Part shown: piece after piece, positions 41,569 to 50,159 of the stretch
Position numbering within the stretch: position 1 is the stretch's first letter
How the letters are laid out: each line of letters begins with the position of its first letter
Source of the DNA: Sphaerothrix gracilis
GTDB lineage: Bacteria > Cyanobacteriota > Cyanobacteriia > Phormidesmidales > Phormidesmidaceae
Length of the DNA: 64,000 nucleotides
Reading direction: 5' to 3'
Assembly (NCBI RefSeq): GCF_030405905.1
Contig: NZ_JASATW010000001.1
Span: 248,001 to 312,000 of the forward strand
Notes under the pieces: generated by a model
Told to the model about the DNA's origin: nothing
The model's input: only the letters and a program-made list of their open reading frames with translations
Databases searched by the model: none
Made by a program: the position numbers and the translations under genes

Positions 41569-42198
41569 TTAGCCTGAGTGCTGCTGCACCCACTGACGCA
41601 CAGCCCGGCGGATAGCTCGACGGCCCTGACTGCGATATTGCTCTATTAGATGGGGCAGTTCCTGCAGGGGCAGACTGGGAAATGCCAAGCTACGATCGCT
41701 CACCTGATAGACAGCTCCGCGGAGCAAAAAGATTTTCAGCGATCCATCGTCATAGCACCACAGTTCAGGTACACCTAGACGGGCATAGATTGGCAGGCGA
41801 GCTAGAGACTTGCTGGTTAAATCTATCTCCAAAGCCAAATCAGGCGGTGGATCTCGCTCTAGATTGAACTCAAGCTGCCCTCGTACCTGAGCCTCATGCT
41901 GAATATAGAAGCAGTTATCCGCCTCAACCCCAGCCTTTTTCAGTTCCTGTCGGCAGGTTGCAGATCCGTAGCATTCGTAGTCGATATCCAGTTCATCCGC
42001 AATATCTTTAACCGCGTCGCCAATGACTTCCTTGTAATATTCATGCTCTGGCAGCGGCGTCATGATTTCTAGGGTCCCATTATCGTAAGCTAGCCGCGCC
42101 GATCGCTGATCGCCTAAATCTACCAGCAGACGCTCGAACTGCTGCCAGCTAATGTGGTGCAGTAAAACGCGATCGCTGCGAGGTTTAAGAGCGGTCAT
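41569..42198 (-). CDS. Uma2 family endonuclease-like protein
   Basis: This 209-residue DUF820/Uma2 protein has 'DNGTLEIMTPLPEHEYYKEV' near the N-terminus, the core 'DPPPDLALEIDLTSKSLARL' with the conserved Asp and Glu, and 'YARLGVPELWCYDDGSLKIF'. A nuclease-like fold is expected; the role is unknown. It faces the decayed Uma2 copy convergently, with its stop adjoining the remnant's 3' end. It belongs to a different Uma2 subgroup from the 231-aa member at 24 kb, as judged by the N-terminal motif. Confidence 0.85.
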   Translation of the reverse strand: MTALKPRSDRVLLHHISWQQFERLLVDLGDQRSARLAYDNGTLEIMTPLPEHEYYKEVIGDAVKDIADELDIDYECYGSATCRQELKKAGVEADNCFYIQHEAQVRGQLEFNLERDPPPDLALEIDLTSKSLARLPIYARLGVPELWCYDDGSLKIFLLRGAVYQVSDRSLAFPSLPLQELPHLIEQYRSQGRRAIRRAVRQWVQQHSG

Positions 42199-42316
42199 AG
42201 AGAGTGTTTTAGCTGAGCTGCTCCCCTTCAGGGTAGCTCGGTTCCTGTCGATAGATACAGGCTAGTTTCGCAGGGAGAACGCTAGGCTAGACAAAAGATG
42301 TATCACTCAAATTCTC

Positions 42317-42739
42317 ATGCGTTCTCTTGGCTTAGATAAGCTCTTTTCTGGCCTTAACCGACTTCTGATGATTGGCCTGCTGCAGGTCGTTTTTTGGGCA
42401 GGCTGGGCGATCGCCTCGCCAACTATGGCCGTTGAGCTAAAGGCAGAATTGCTGGCCCAGGCTCAGCAACCTTTTAATCCAGAAAGTATCGACACGGCTG
42501 ACTTAGAGTCTGCAGCCGATGTCGTCAAGCAAGCTGCTGACGATGTTTATGAGGGCTTGGAGACGACCAAGCGGATTAAAGGCAAAACCGAGCTACGCAA
42601 TCAAAAGATAGAAGAAGGACGTGATGAAGCCAGCAGTAAGCTGCAAAATCTGGCTGAAAAGGCGCGTTCTGCCGAAAGCTTAGACGATTTAACGGTGCCT
42701 GAACAACGAATTTTACGCCACTATCATGAGGTCAATTAA
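42317..42739 (+). CDS. Secreted helical protein of unknown function
   Basis: This 140-residue protein begins with a signal peptide ('LLMIGLLQVVFWAGWAIA', about 16-33, likely cleavage near 'SPTMA'). The mature part is acidic, charged and helical ('AADVVKQAADDVYEGLETTK', 'KIEEGRDEASSKLQNLAEKA'), so it may be an apolipoprotein-like or coiled-coil protein in the periplasm or thylakoid lumen. It resembles small cyanobacterial stress proteins of the low-temperature-induced kind in composition only. No family is claimed. Confidence 0.65.
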   Translation: MRSLGLDKLFSGLNRLLMIGLLQVVFWAGWAIASPTMAVELKAELLAQAQQPFNPESIDTADLESAADVVKQAADDVYEGLETTKRIKGKTELRNQKIEEGRDEASSKLQNLAEKARSAESLDDLTVPEQRILRHYHEVN

Positions 42740-42747
42740 GGCTAATT

Positions 42748-42777
42748 AAAGCAGCTTAATCGCGATCGCGCTGCTTT
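42748..42777 (+). terminator. Probable terminator hairpin
   Basis: AAAGCAGC (42748-42755) pairs with GCTGCTTT (42770-42777), with a HIP1 octamer in the loop, starting 9 bp after the preceding stop. The T tail is short. Confidence 0.5.
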
Positions 42778-42880
42778 GGCGTTGGCTATGAATTTTATGC
42801 ATAGCCGCTATCGATACTAACTTTTGATCTTCTAGCAGCGTATTCCTAGGATTGAGATACGCAGTTAAAGGAGATCAATC

Positions 42881-43075
42881 ATGATTGGATTTACCGCTTC
42901 GGGCCTGGTTAAAAAGCAGCCATCCCCTTCCATTCGGCAGCGACTTTGGCGAGCTGCAAAAGGGTTTTGGGCCTTCAGCAATTTCTACGGCGAGTATCAG
43001 TCGTTGGCCCCTCACCAAAGACGCCAGCAGTTAGCCAAGCTGGAAGCTGACGCTAAGCGCTCTTTAGGAGCGTAA
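42881..43075 (+). CDS. Small basic hypothetical protein
   Basis: This 64-residue protein has a good ribosome site (AAAGGAG, 8 bases before the ATG). It is basic, with aromatic residues in 'RLWRAAKGFWAFSNFYGEYQ' and a C-terminal helix 'RRQQLAKLEADAKR'. There is no membrane helix or recognised domain. A TATCGG/CCGATA hairpin (43079-43095) follows the stop. The good translation signal makes it a real gene in my view, though the function is unknown. Confidence 0.6.
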   Translation: MIGFTASGLVKKQPSPSIRQRLWRAAKGFWAFSNFYGEYQSLAPHQRRQQLAKLEADAKRSLGA

Positions 43076-43078
43076 GCC

Positions 43079-43095
43079 TATCGGGCTGGCCGATA
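43079..43095 (+). terminator. Weak hairpin after the 64-aa gene
   Basis: TATCGG-GCTGG-CCGATA, a perfect 6-bp stem with a 5-base loop, begins 3 bp after the stop codon. CAGCCATTTTG follows, so there is only a short T stretch. Confidence 0.35.
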
Positions 43096-43277
43096 CAGCC
43101 ATTTTGCCGTACCTCTCAAAGCTGGATAACAAGTTGAATAGCGGGTCTGGTTTAGCCGCAGCTTCTATTGCAGAAGATGTCTGTCTAGCAACTGAAACTG
43201 CGGCCAACCGATCAGCAGCTACATTTCCAGAACGCCTAAACTAAGCTGACATTAACAAGACAGAGAAAATCTGGCGT

Positions 43278-44894
43278 TTACTCTGATGTTTCAAAAGCAG
43301 GCTGTTTGTCATAGGTCGGCATTTGCCCAGACGTTAAACGCTGCCAATAATCTTTGAGATCGCCGGCCACTTCATTGGATAAAATGTAGCAGCCAATTAG
43401 GTTAGGAAAAGCCATTCCTAGGAGCATTAAATCACTGAAGTCAATAATGAGTCCTAAGCTGACCAAACAGCCTAAGAAAGTACAGACCACGTAGATGCAC
43501 TTGAAAATAATAGTGCTGCGTTCGCCAAATAAATAAGCCCAAGCTTGAATGCCGTAGTAGCTCCAAGAAATAATAGTCGAGAAGGCAAACAGGCAAACGG
43601 CGATACTTAAAACGATAGGGAACCAGCCAATCACGCTTTCAAAAGCGCTGGAGGTCATCGCGACGCCGCTGAGTTCTTCGCCAGTGTCCTGATAGGCTCC
43701 GGTGAGCACAATGGCGATCGCCGTCATATTGCAGATAATCACCGTATCGATAAACGGCTCTAGCAGCGCTACAATGCCCTCTCGTACGGGTTCATCCGTT
43801 CGGGCCGCAGAGTGAGCGATCGCGGCAGAACCGACGCCAGCCTCGTTAGAAAAGGAGCTGCGGCGAATCCCCTGCACCATGACGCCGACAACGCCGCCCA
43901 CAGCCGCGCTAGGAGCAAAAGCTTCGCTGAGAATAGTACCAATAGCAGCCGGTACCTGAGCAATGTTGACAATGATGACAAATAGGCAGGCGATCGCGTA
44001 GATAGCAGCCATAGCTGGTACCAGCTTTTCGGCAACTGCGCCAATCCGACGGATACCGCCAATAATCACAAACGCGGCTAGCGCTGCCAAGACAACGCCA
44101 AACAGCCAAGCAGGCAGTCCGGGCACCAGGCTAGAAATCGCGGCATAAGCCTGGTTGGACTGAAACATGTTGGCCCCACCCAAGCTGCCGCCTAAGCAGA
44201 GAATACAGAAAAGAACGGCCAGTCCTTGTCCCAGGGGCCGCATCCCCTTTGGAGACAGTCCCCGCGTCAGGTAATACATCGGCCCACCCAAAACGGTGCC
44301 ATCTTCCAGGATGCGGCGATATTTAACGGCCAGGGTACACTCCACAAACTTGGTCACCATGCCAAAGAGGCCCGCCAGCGTCAGCCAGAACATAGCACCG
44401 GGGCCGCCGAGCTGAATGGCGACTGCCACACCGGCGATATTGCCTAAGCCGACCGTGCCTGAAACGGCAGTTGCCAAAGCTTGAAAGTGAGAAACTTCTC
44501 CCTCATCGTGGGGATCGTCAAACTTGCCCTGCACCACCTGGATAGCGTGCTTGAAGCCGCGAAAATTGATGAACCCCATGCGCAGGGTGAAGAAAATTGC
44601 GGCCACAAACAGCCACAGCACGATGAAAGGAAAGCCATTTTCACCCCCGATCTTGAAAAAGAGGAGGGTAGCCATGAAGTCCACAATCGGCTGAAAAATT
44701 CGGTCAACTCCGGTTGCCGCTTCTTCTTGGGCCATTGCGCCCGGCGGAGATAGTAAGATCCAGGCCAGCAGGCAGGGCAGCAGCAGCCAGAAATTTTTGT
44801 GATGTAGAACGCTTAAAAGCTGACTAAAACCGCGACTCAGGGGCGATCGCGGTGGAGTAGGGCTGAAATCAGCTTTCCAGGGATGATTGCTCAT
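43278..44894 (-). CDS. Alanine/glycine:cation symporter family (AGCS) protein
   Basis: This 538-residue membrane transporter should take up alanine or glycine with Na+ or H+. 'GTVGLGNIAGVAVAIQLGGP', 'CTLAVKYR', 'GGPMYYLTRGL' and 'SFSNEAGVGSAAIAHSAA' are AGCS signatures. Before the first family helix there is an N-terminal extension of about 75 residues including a signal-like segment 'FWLLLPCLLAWILLSPPGAM' with 'AMA-Q', as if cleaved; most AGCS members are shorter here. It is transcribed alone, convergent with the 64-aa gene. Confidence 0.9.
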   Translation of the reverse strand: MSNHPWKADFSPTPPRSPLSRGFSQLLSVLHHKNFWLLLPCLLAWILLSPPGAMAQEEAATGVDRIFQPIVDFMATLLFFKIGGENGFPFIVLWLFVAAIFFTLRMGFINFRGFKHAIQVVQGKFDDPHDEGEVSHFQALATAVSGTVGLGNIAGVAVAIQLGGPGAMFWLTLAGLFGMVTKFVECTLAVKYRRILEDGTVLGGPMYYLTRGLSPKGMRPLGQGLAVLFCILCLGGSLGGANMFQSNQAYAAISSLVPGLPAWLFGVVLAALAAFVIIGGIRRIGAVAEKLVPAMAAIYAIACLFVIIVNIAQVPAAIGTILSEAFAPSAAVGGVVGVMVQGIRRSSFSNEAGVGSAAIAHSAARTDEPVREGIVALLEPFIDTVIICNMTAIAIVLTGAYQDTGEELSGVAMTSSAFESVIGWFPIVLSIAVCLFAFSTIISWSYYGIQAWAYLFGERSTIIFKCIYVVCTFLGCLVSLGLIIDFSDLMLLGMAFPNLIGCYILSNEVAGDLKDYWQRLTSGQMPTYDKQPAFETSE

Positions 44895-45362
44895 ATTCAG
44901 ATATCACTCATTCAAAATGAGGGGTTTAATCCCTAGTAGGCATATCATCTTCTCAAAGGGCAAGTTGTTAATTTAAGTACGCCTATTCGCTAATGACAGT
45001 TAGCCTAATATTTGCTAACCCTGGCCCAGGTTGGCGATCGCAATTTGCCAATCTGTAGCAATCCTTGGCAGGCACTCCAGCCGCCTATCGCAGATTGGCC
45101 TCAGCAACCGCTCTGATATCCCAGGATCAGGCTCGCCTGCTTCCTACCAGGACTGACAGCCGCGTGGTATAACTGTAAAGGTTTTTTAAGTTGTCCTCAG
45201 GCATCTGCTCGGTTCCTCAGGATAAACCGGCCGTCTATAGTTTTTCAGGCTACGCGCACGGCAATTTTTCCTGCCATGTGTCTCGTGAGAGCTGGCAGGT
45301 GTTTTTTTGCGCATTTTTAACGCCGATATTCACCCTTCCAGTATGGAGATCTAAGCTCATTC
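44895..45362. other. Divergent intergenic region upstream of desA
   Basis: This 470-bp gap holds promoters for the AGCS gene (minus) and desA (plus). The desA side is long, with runs such as GGTTTTTTAAG near 45180 and GGTGTTTTTTTGCG near 45298, so desA may have a sizeable leader. A 63-codon frame at 45191 looks non-coding. Confidence 0.35.
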
Positions 45363-46400
45363 ATGACTGCAACGACGGATAAACTAGCCAACCAGTCAGT
45401 TTTCTCAACCTCAGCAGCTCCTCAGCTCAGGACTATTATTCAATCTTTGCCTAAAGAGTGTTTTGAGAAAAACCGCCTCAAGGCATGGCTTTCAGTGCTT
45501 GTCAGCGTCAGTGCTGTGGCTTTGGGTTACGGCGCGATCGCAGTATCGCCCTGGTTTCTCTTGCCGCTAGCCTGGTTTTTTACCGGCACGGCCCTGACCG
45601 GATTTTTTGTAATTGCCCATGACTGCGGGCACCGCTCTTTTGCTAAGCGCCGTTGGGTCAATGATCTCGTCGGTCATATTTTAATGATGCCGCTGATATA
45701 TCCGTTCCATAGCTGGCGGCTGCTGCACGATCATCACCATATTCATACCAACAAGCTAGAAATCGACAACGCCTGGCAGCCCTGGACGCCGACAGCGTAC
45801 CGAGAGACGCCCTGGCTGGTGCGCAAGTTTTACGAAGTGCTGCGGGGACGGCTCTGGTGGCTGGCATCAGTTGCTCACTGGGCCAAACTGCACTTTGATC
45901 CCTCTCAGGTGGCTGAGCGCGATCGCCAAAAAGTTAAGTTTTCGGTTGCAGTGGTGGCTATCTTTGCTGCCGTTTTCTTTCCCACTCTCATCGCCGTTGC
46001 CGGCTTGTGGGGCGTGGTTAAGTTTTGGCTGATGCCGTGGCTGGGCTATCACTTTTGGATGAGTACGTTTACGCTCGTACACCATACTGACCCAGATATT
46101 CAGTTTTATCCGGTAGAAACTTGGGATGCCGTTGAGGCACAGCTAGCCGGAACGGTTCACTGCACCTATCCTCGCTGGGTTGAAGTGCTGTGTCACGACA
46201 TCAACGTCCATGTACCGCACCATATTTCCACTGGAATTCCCTCCTATAACCTGCGTCTGGCCCATGCCAGCCTGAAATCTAACTGGGGCAGCCGCATCCA
46301 AGAGCGGCAGTTTTCCTGGACTTTGATGAAGCAAATTGTAGACCACTGCCATATTTATCACCCAGAAGTGGCCTACCAGCCATTTCGAGCAGTGAAATAG
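45363..46400 (+). CDS. desA: Acyl-lipid delta-12 fatty acid desaturase DesA
   Basis: This 345-residue membrane diiron enzyme introduces the delta-12 double bond into oleoyl lipids using ferredoxin. The three histidine boxes are 'HDCGH' (86-90), 'HDHHH' (122-126) and 'HVPHH' (about 283-287). 'SLPKECFEKN' and 'YHFWMSTFTLVHHT' agree with DesA as I remember it, better than with DesB, although an omega-3 enzyme cannot be excluded by eye. DesA genes are typically cold-induced; the long upstream region would suit such control. It is monocistronic. Confidence 0.9.
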   Translation: MTATTDKLANQSVFSTSAAPQLRTIIQSLPKECFEKNRLKAWLSVLVSVSAVALGYGAIAVSPWFLLPLAWFFTGTALTGFFVIAHDCGHRSFAKRRWVNDLVGHILMMPLIYPFHSWRLLHDHHHIHTNKLEIDNAWQPWTPTAYRETPWLVRKFYEVLRGRLWWLASVAHWAKLHFDPSQVAERDRQKVKFSVAVVAIFAAVFFPTLIAVAGLWGVVKFWLMPWLGYHFWMSTFTLVHHTDPDIQFYPVETWDAVEAQLAGTVHCTYPRWVEVLCHDINVHVPHHISTGIPSYNLRLAHASLKSNWGSRIQERQFSWTLMKQIVDHCHIYHPEVAYQPFRAVK

Positions 46401-46426
46401 CCAGGAGTTCTGGCTCATACGGCCAT

Positions 46427-46455
46427 AAAAAAGCAGCCTTCTTAGGGAAGGCTGC
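46427..46455 (-). terminator. Rho-independent terminator of the 118-aa gene
   Basis: GCAGCCTTC (46433-46441) pairs with GAAGGCTGC (46447-46455), a 9-bp stem with a 5-base loop. On the minus strand it is followed by TTTTTTATGG, so it terminates the minus-strand 118-aa gene; the stem may also stop desA transcripts. Confidence 0.8.
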
Positions 46456-46533
46456 GGAGTGCTACGTGGTGTGAGGAACTAGCTAGCTTTAATATGCCGC
46501 TCCCATATGACATTTCTATGACGGTCGTATACT

Positions 46534-46890
46534 TTAGCGATGTTGGTTTGCCGAAGTGACTGGCCGAGCAATACCAGTATCGGCTGTCACACCTTCCCCA
46601 TAGTCCACATGAACTGTTTCGATGGCTGCGCCAGCAAGCTGAAGCGTGCTGCGGATCTGCCAGATATCGGCGCTGGTGAATGAGGCGAGCTGGGCACCAA
46701 TCAGAAATGAGGGAGTTTTACGAGCGGGGCAGTCGTCTATATGGGCCGTAACCTCTCCTCCTTCCTGCTGTAGTCGATCGCGCAGCCAGTCGGCGATCGC
46801 CTGCGGCTGCTTTGTATAGGCTGTCAGCAACAGCGTTTTACGCTGCGTTGCGACACGAAGCACTAAGCGAGTCGGTAAGCAAGGTTTCAT
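46534..46890 (-). CDS. Hypothetical protein, 118 aa
   Basis: This 118-residue protein with an alpha/beta look ('KTLLLTAYTKQPQAIADWLR', 'EGGEVTAHIDDCPARKTPSF', 'STLQLAGAAIETVHVDYGEG') is probably cytosolic. I do not recognise the family. A clear terminator about 80 bp past its stop, oriented for this strand, supports it as a transcribed gene. It lies between desA and a pentapeptide-repeat gene. Confidence 0.55.
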   Translation of the reverse strand: MKPCLPTRLVLRVATQRKTLLLTAYTKQPQAIADWLRDRLQQEGGEVTAHIDDCPARKTPSFLIGAQLASFTSADIWQIRSTLQLAGAAIETVHVDYGEGVTADTGIARPVTSANQHR

Positions 46891-47001
46891 AAAAATTGCC
46901 TTCTCGGCGGTTAGCCCAAACCCAATACATTCAGGTTGCCTCTAGAATGCCTTGCTTTGCTCAATTTGAGTAAAAAGAAACGGTAAATTTATTGACTTGA
47001 A

Positions 47002-47565
47002 CTACGCAAACTCACTGACAAGCCGCCAGTCTGCTTCAGGCATGGCTGCCTCAGCGGTTGCTGCATAAAGGCCGTTGGGCATCAGCGTGTAGTCTAAATT
47101 GACCTCGGTAAGCACAGTTTCGTGCAGGATAGCCCCCCGCAGATCGGCTCCCCGCAGATCGGCCCCCTGCAGGTTAGCAAAGCTGAGATCGGCCCCCCGT
47201 AGGCTAGCACCGCAGAGATTAGCGCCATTTAGACAGGCATAGCTGAGCTGCGCCAGGCTGAAATTCGCTCCGGTCAGAGTTGAGGCGCTGAGTAAGGCAT
47301 TCCTGAGGCAAGCCCCCTGAAAGTTAGTGCGAATTAGCTCAGCCCCAATCAGATTAGCGTAGGCGAGGTTGGCGTCTTGAAAGTTAACGCGCAGCAGTTC
47401 TGCCCCTGGTAAAAAAGCTTTGGTTAAATTGGCACCTCTGAAATTTGCGTCAACTAGCTGCACAAAAGGTAGCCTGATGCAGCTGAGATTGGCCTGAGAC
47501 AGATTAATTTGATCAAAGGTCTGCTGCCCGCTTTCAAAAGCGTCGATGAGCTGACTGGGTTGCAT
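47002..47565 (-). CDS. Pentapeptide-repeat protein
   Basis: This 187-residue protein consists mostly of A(D/N)LXX pentapeptides from about residue 20 to 155 ('ANLSCIRL...ANFRGANL', 'ADLSFANLQGADLRGADL'), which fold into a right-handed quadrilateral beta-helix. GAGGAG lies just before the ATG. There is no signal peptide or membrane segment. Such proteins are numerous in cyanobacteria and mostly without known function. It starts 112 bp upstream of the 118-aa gene on the same strand and may share its transcript. Confidence 0.9.
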   Translation of the reverse strand: MQPSQLIDAFESGQQTFDQINLSQANLSCIRLPFVQLVDANFRGANLTKAFLPGAELLRVNFQDANLAYANLIGAELIRTNFQGACLRNALLSASTLTGANFSLAQLSYACLNGANLCGASLRGADLSFANLQGADLRGADLRGAILHETVLTEVNLDYTLMPNGLYAATAEAAMPEADWRLVSEFA

Positions 47566-47858
47566 AGGGACTCCTCAAGAAGGCAAAATCCATTTCTGCT
47601 AGCCTGGGCTGAGCCAACAAAAACGCGGAGAGGTAGATACGCCCCTTAATCCTGACAGTGGCGCTTGCAGGCGCTACCACCGCCGATATATAAACACTTG
47701 AAGATGCAGTCTACGTAGAAATACGAACGCTTATTCAAGCTTGATAAAGCTCGTCCGTATGTCTGACTAGTGTAAGCCTAGCTTAAATAGGGCTAGTTCA
47801 GGATCTAACCAGAGCGTTATTTTCAAGAACCTTTACCTGACAATAGGCTTAGGCTCGG
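47566..47858. other. Intergenic region between queA and the pentapeptide gene
   Basis: About 290 bp, with two hairpin-forming stretches: GTGGCGC...GCGCTACCAC near 47659-47681, and a 40-bp imperfect palindrome listed separately. No ORF was supported. Confidence 0.4.
47721..47760. repeat. 40-bp imperfect palindrome
   Basis: The left arm ATACGAACGCTTATTCAAGC faces the right arm TTGATAAAGCTCGTCCGTAT around an AAGCTT centre. ATACG-ACG pairs with CGT-CGTAT with one mismatch, and the inner CTTATTCAA with TTGATAAAG nearly completely. It could be a leader hairpin or operator of the pentapeptide gene, or a queA terminator without T run. Confidence 0.4.
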
Positions 47859-48947
47859 CTAGCTGGTTTTTGCCTCTGGCAGAATCAACATAGCATCACC
47901 AAACGAGTAAAACCGATAGGTCTGAGCGATCGCCTCTGCGTAAAGCCGCATCAGGCGCGATCGCCCTACCAAGGCGCTGACCAGCATCAGCAGGCTAGAA
48001 CCGGGTAAATGGAAGTTAGTGATCAGGCCGTCTACCACTCGCCAGCGATAGCCCGGATAGATAAATATATTAGTTTTGCCCTGAAAAGGACTTAGCTCAC
48101 CGGACTGAGCCGCCCCCTCTAGAGCGCGAGTGACGGTCGTCCCGACGGCAATGACCCGACCACCCTGGGCTTTGGTTTGCTGAATCTGACTCACTACAGC
48201 CGCTGAAATGTCAATCCATTCTGCATGCATGGCGTGAGTGGTAATATCGCTTACCTCAACGGGACGGAATGTACCGAGACCGACATGCAGGGTTAAAAAA
48301 GCTCGGTGAATTCCTTTTTGGTCTAAAGCCTGAAATACGTCGGGCGTGAAGTGCAAGCCGGCGGTCGGGGCGGCTACGGCTCCCGGCGTTTCAGCATAGA
48401 TAGTCTGATACTGCTCTGGCGTAGCCTGAGAGTCAGTAATATAGGGCGGCAGTGGCACCTGGCCTAACGCTGCGATCGCGGCGGCAAAAGAGAGTCCGGT
48501 TGGCAGCTCAAACTGCAGCAGTCGCCCCCCTGTGCTTTCGTCTACGGCCATCACTTGGGCCACTAGCTGAGGTGCCTGCTCATCGTCTCCAAATACAATA
48601 GTAGCCCCCGGCTTGAGCCGCTTACCCGGCTTGACCAAGGCTAGCCACTGCAGCGGTGCCCGCGCTTCCAATAGCAGAATTTCCACCGCGGCTCCTCCGG
48701 TCTTGCGCCCGTACAGGCGGGCCGGAATCACCTGGGTGTTGTTGAACACCAGCAGATCGCCAGGTTTTAGCCAGCTAGGTAAATCGTAGAAGTGGCTATG
48801 GACATGATGACTAGGGGAGTCCACAACCATGAGCCGGGCGCGATCGCGCGGTACAACCGGGTTCTGAGCAATGCGTTCGGCGGGCAGGCTGTACTGATAA
48901 GCGTCTAACAATAGGTCAGCAGAAAAGTCGGCAGCGGTCATAGTCAA
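47859..48947 (-). CDS. queA: S-adenosylmethionine:tRNA ribosyltransferase-isomerase QueA
   Basis: This 362-residue enzyme transfers and isomerises the ribosyl part of S-adenosylmethionine onto preQ1 in tRNA, making epoxyqueuosine. 'YQYSLPAERIAQNPVVPRD', 'LLVFNNTQVIPARLYGRK', 'APTAGLHFTPDVF', 'HVGLGTFRPVEV' and 'NFHLPGSSLLMLVSAL' are QueA blocks in order. The length is normal. It stands alone on the minus strand, divergent from the 130-aa gene. Confidence 0.95.
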   Translation of the reverse strand: MTMTAADFSADLLLDAYQYSLPAERIAQNPVVPRDRARLMVVDSPSHHVHSHFYDLPSWLKPGDLLVFNNTQVIPARLYGRKTGGAAVEILLLEARAPLQWLALVKPGKRLKPGATIVFGDDEQAPQLVAQVMAVDESTGGRLLQFELPTGLSFAAAIAALGQVPLPPYITDSQATPEQYQTIYAETPGAVAAPTAGLHFTPDVFQALDQKGIHRAFLTLHVGLGTFRPVEVSDITTHAMHAEWIDISAAVVSQIQQTKAQGGRVIAVGTTVTRALEGAAQSGELSPFQGKTNIFIYPGYRWRVVDGLITNFHLPGSSLLMLVSALVGRSRLMRLYAEAIAQTYRFYSFGDAMLILPEAKTS

Positions 48948-49031
48948 GAAGATCTGGTAGTGAAATGGGGGGCTAAAGCCAAAGCTAACGCAGGGAATGC
49001 AGGCTTCACCCTACCGCAGATGTTTGCTTTT

Positions 49032-49068
49032 GGGGAGAACCCCTTATAGGAATCGGGGGGGGTTCCCC
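49032..49068. promoter_or_regulatory. G/C-run inverted repeats between queA and the 130-aa gene
   Basis: GGGGAGAACCCC (49032-49043) and GGGGTTCCCC (49059-49068) can each fold and can also pair with each other. They lie in the divergent promoter region, 60-95 bp before the plus-strand gene. Confidence 0.35.
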
Positions 49069-49127
49069 TACTCGTCAACAGGGCTTCTCGTAAGAATAGA
49101 GATGTCGCACCCGATAGAGCAAAACCT

Positions 49128-49520
49128 ATGGCTGACTATCTCTACTATCTTGCCAATGCTAGCCTGACGATTCGGGTAGCTGAGCGACTACACCAAGCAT
49201 CCCGCTTCCCGCTAGAGTTTATGACAGTTATTCACCAAATCGATGGCTGGGTGGTGAAAGTCAAGCTAGTAGACGGCGTCGATGCTGAAAGCTTAGAAGA
49301 TTTTCGCGCCTTTTTAGACGAATTGGGCATTCCTTATCAGCCCGGCATTCGAGTGCGAATGGCGCTTTGGGGTCTAGAGACAGGCCAAGCGCCAGTAGAT
49401 GTCATGCGGCGCTATCAGGTAGCCGTGGTTTCTCATGGCCGCCCCGATCGCGAAGAAATTGAGGCTTTCCGCAGTCAGTTTGTCAGCGGTTTAGGCTATT
49501 GCCCTGAAACACTTGCTTAA
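49128..49520 (+). CDS. Conserved hypothetical protein, 130 aa
   Basis: This 130-residue soluble protein of alpha/beta pattern starts 'MADYLYYLANASLTIRVAER' and includes 'IDGWVVKVKLVDGVDAESL', 'YQPGIRVRMALWGLETG' and 'VVSHGRPDREEIEAFRSQF'. It looks like a conserved cyanobacterial protein, but I cannot assign a function. A strong terminator follows 40 bp after the stop, so it is a monocistronic gene. Confidence 0.75.
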   Translation: MADYLYYLANASLTIRVAERLHQASRFPLEFMTVIHQIDGWVVKVKLVDGVDAESLEDFRAFLDELGIPYQPGIRVRMALWGLETGQAPVDVMRRYQVAVVSHGRPDREEIEAFRSQFVSGLGYCPETLA

Positions 49521-49560
49521 AAGTGCTCAGGTTTACCGCAATTGATTCTTTAAAAGTTTT

Positions 49561-49595
49561 GATGGCGCGTTCTGGATTGAACGCGCCATCTTTTT
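49561..49595 (+). terminator. Rho-independent terminator
   Basis: GATGGCGCGTT (49561-49571) pairs perfectly with AACGCGCCATC (49580-49590) around an 8-base loop, followed by TTTTT. It ends the 130-aa gene transcript. Confidence 0.93.
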
Positions 49596-49658
49596 AAATA
49601 AATTGGCAGCTATCAGCAACATTCACTGGATTTGAAAATAAACTTCTCTCCAATTTTG

Positions 49659-50159
49659 CTAAAGACCTAAAACACTGTAAACGACAGCTCCCGTATGGGG
49701 ATCGTTATCTATGTGAGCATACCCCGCCTTGAGCAAATCTTTGAGCGCTGTTTCTACCGCCGCAAAATCAGCCCCTGTTGCTAGAACTCCTTGGGGAACC
49801 GTAATTTGGCCGCCGCGGGTCTGAGCTGCTTGAAGTAGCTGAACCGTCAGTGACTGCTTGGCCGCGCCGACAGTATCCTGGACTAAACCCGGATGAGCAG
49901 CATTCTGCGAGGACAAAAATTTGTGACTATCTCGCAGATCTTTATCCCGGGCCATCCCTGGAATCAAGAAAAGATCAACGGCTTGGCCAAAGCCAAAGAG
50001 TCCCCAGGTGAACAGCCACAGCAGACCAGAGCCAATTTTGCCGTTGTAAAGACGGTGCAGTCCCGCAAAGCCCAAGAAAGTGGCGAGCCAGAACAAATAG
50101 CTGATAGCCGTACGCTGACTATCGTGGGGTGAATGAGTAAGCGAGCGAGGATGAGCCAT
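49659..50159 (-). CDS. TM2-domain membrane protein
   Basis: This 166-residue protein has an N-terminal TM2 domain (about 15-70): two helices with the loop motif 'GFAGLHRLYNGKIGSGLLWL' and 'FGFGQAVDLFLIP'. The C-terminal 70 residues look like a winged-helix fold ('RGGQITVPQGVLATGADFAA', 'LKDLLKAGYAHIDND'). This TM2 plus small soluble domain layout is frequent in cyanobacteria; the function is not established. It faces the 130-aa gene tail to tail. Confidence 0.85.
   Translation of the reverse strand: MAHPRSLTHSPHDSQRTAISYLFWLATFLGFAGLHRLYNGKIGSGLLWLFTWGLFGFGQAVDLFLIPGMARDKDLRDSHKFLSSQNAAHPGLVQDTVGAAKQSLTVQLLQAAQTRGGQITVPQGVLATGADFAAVETALKDLLKAGYAHIDNDPHTGAVVYSVLGL

Noticed and set aside
45191..45382. 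63-aa frame before desA
   Set aside because: It overlaps the desA start in another frame and has no domain-like features; it is probably leader sequence.
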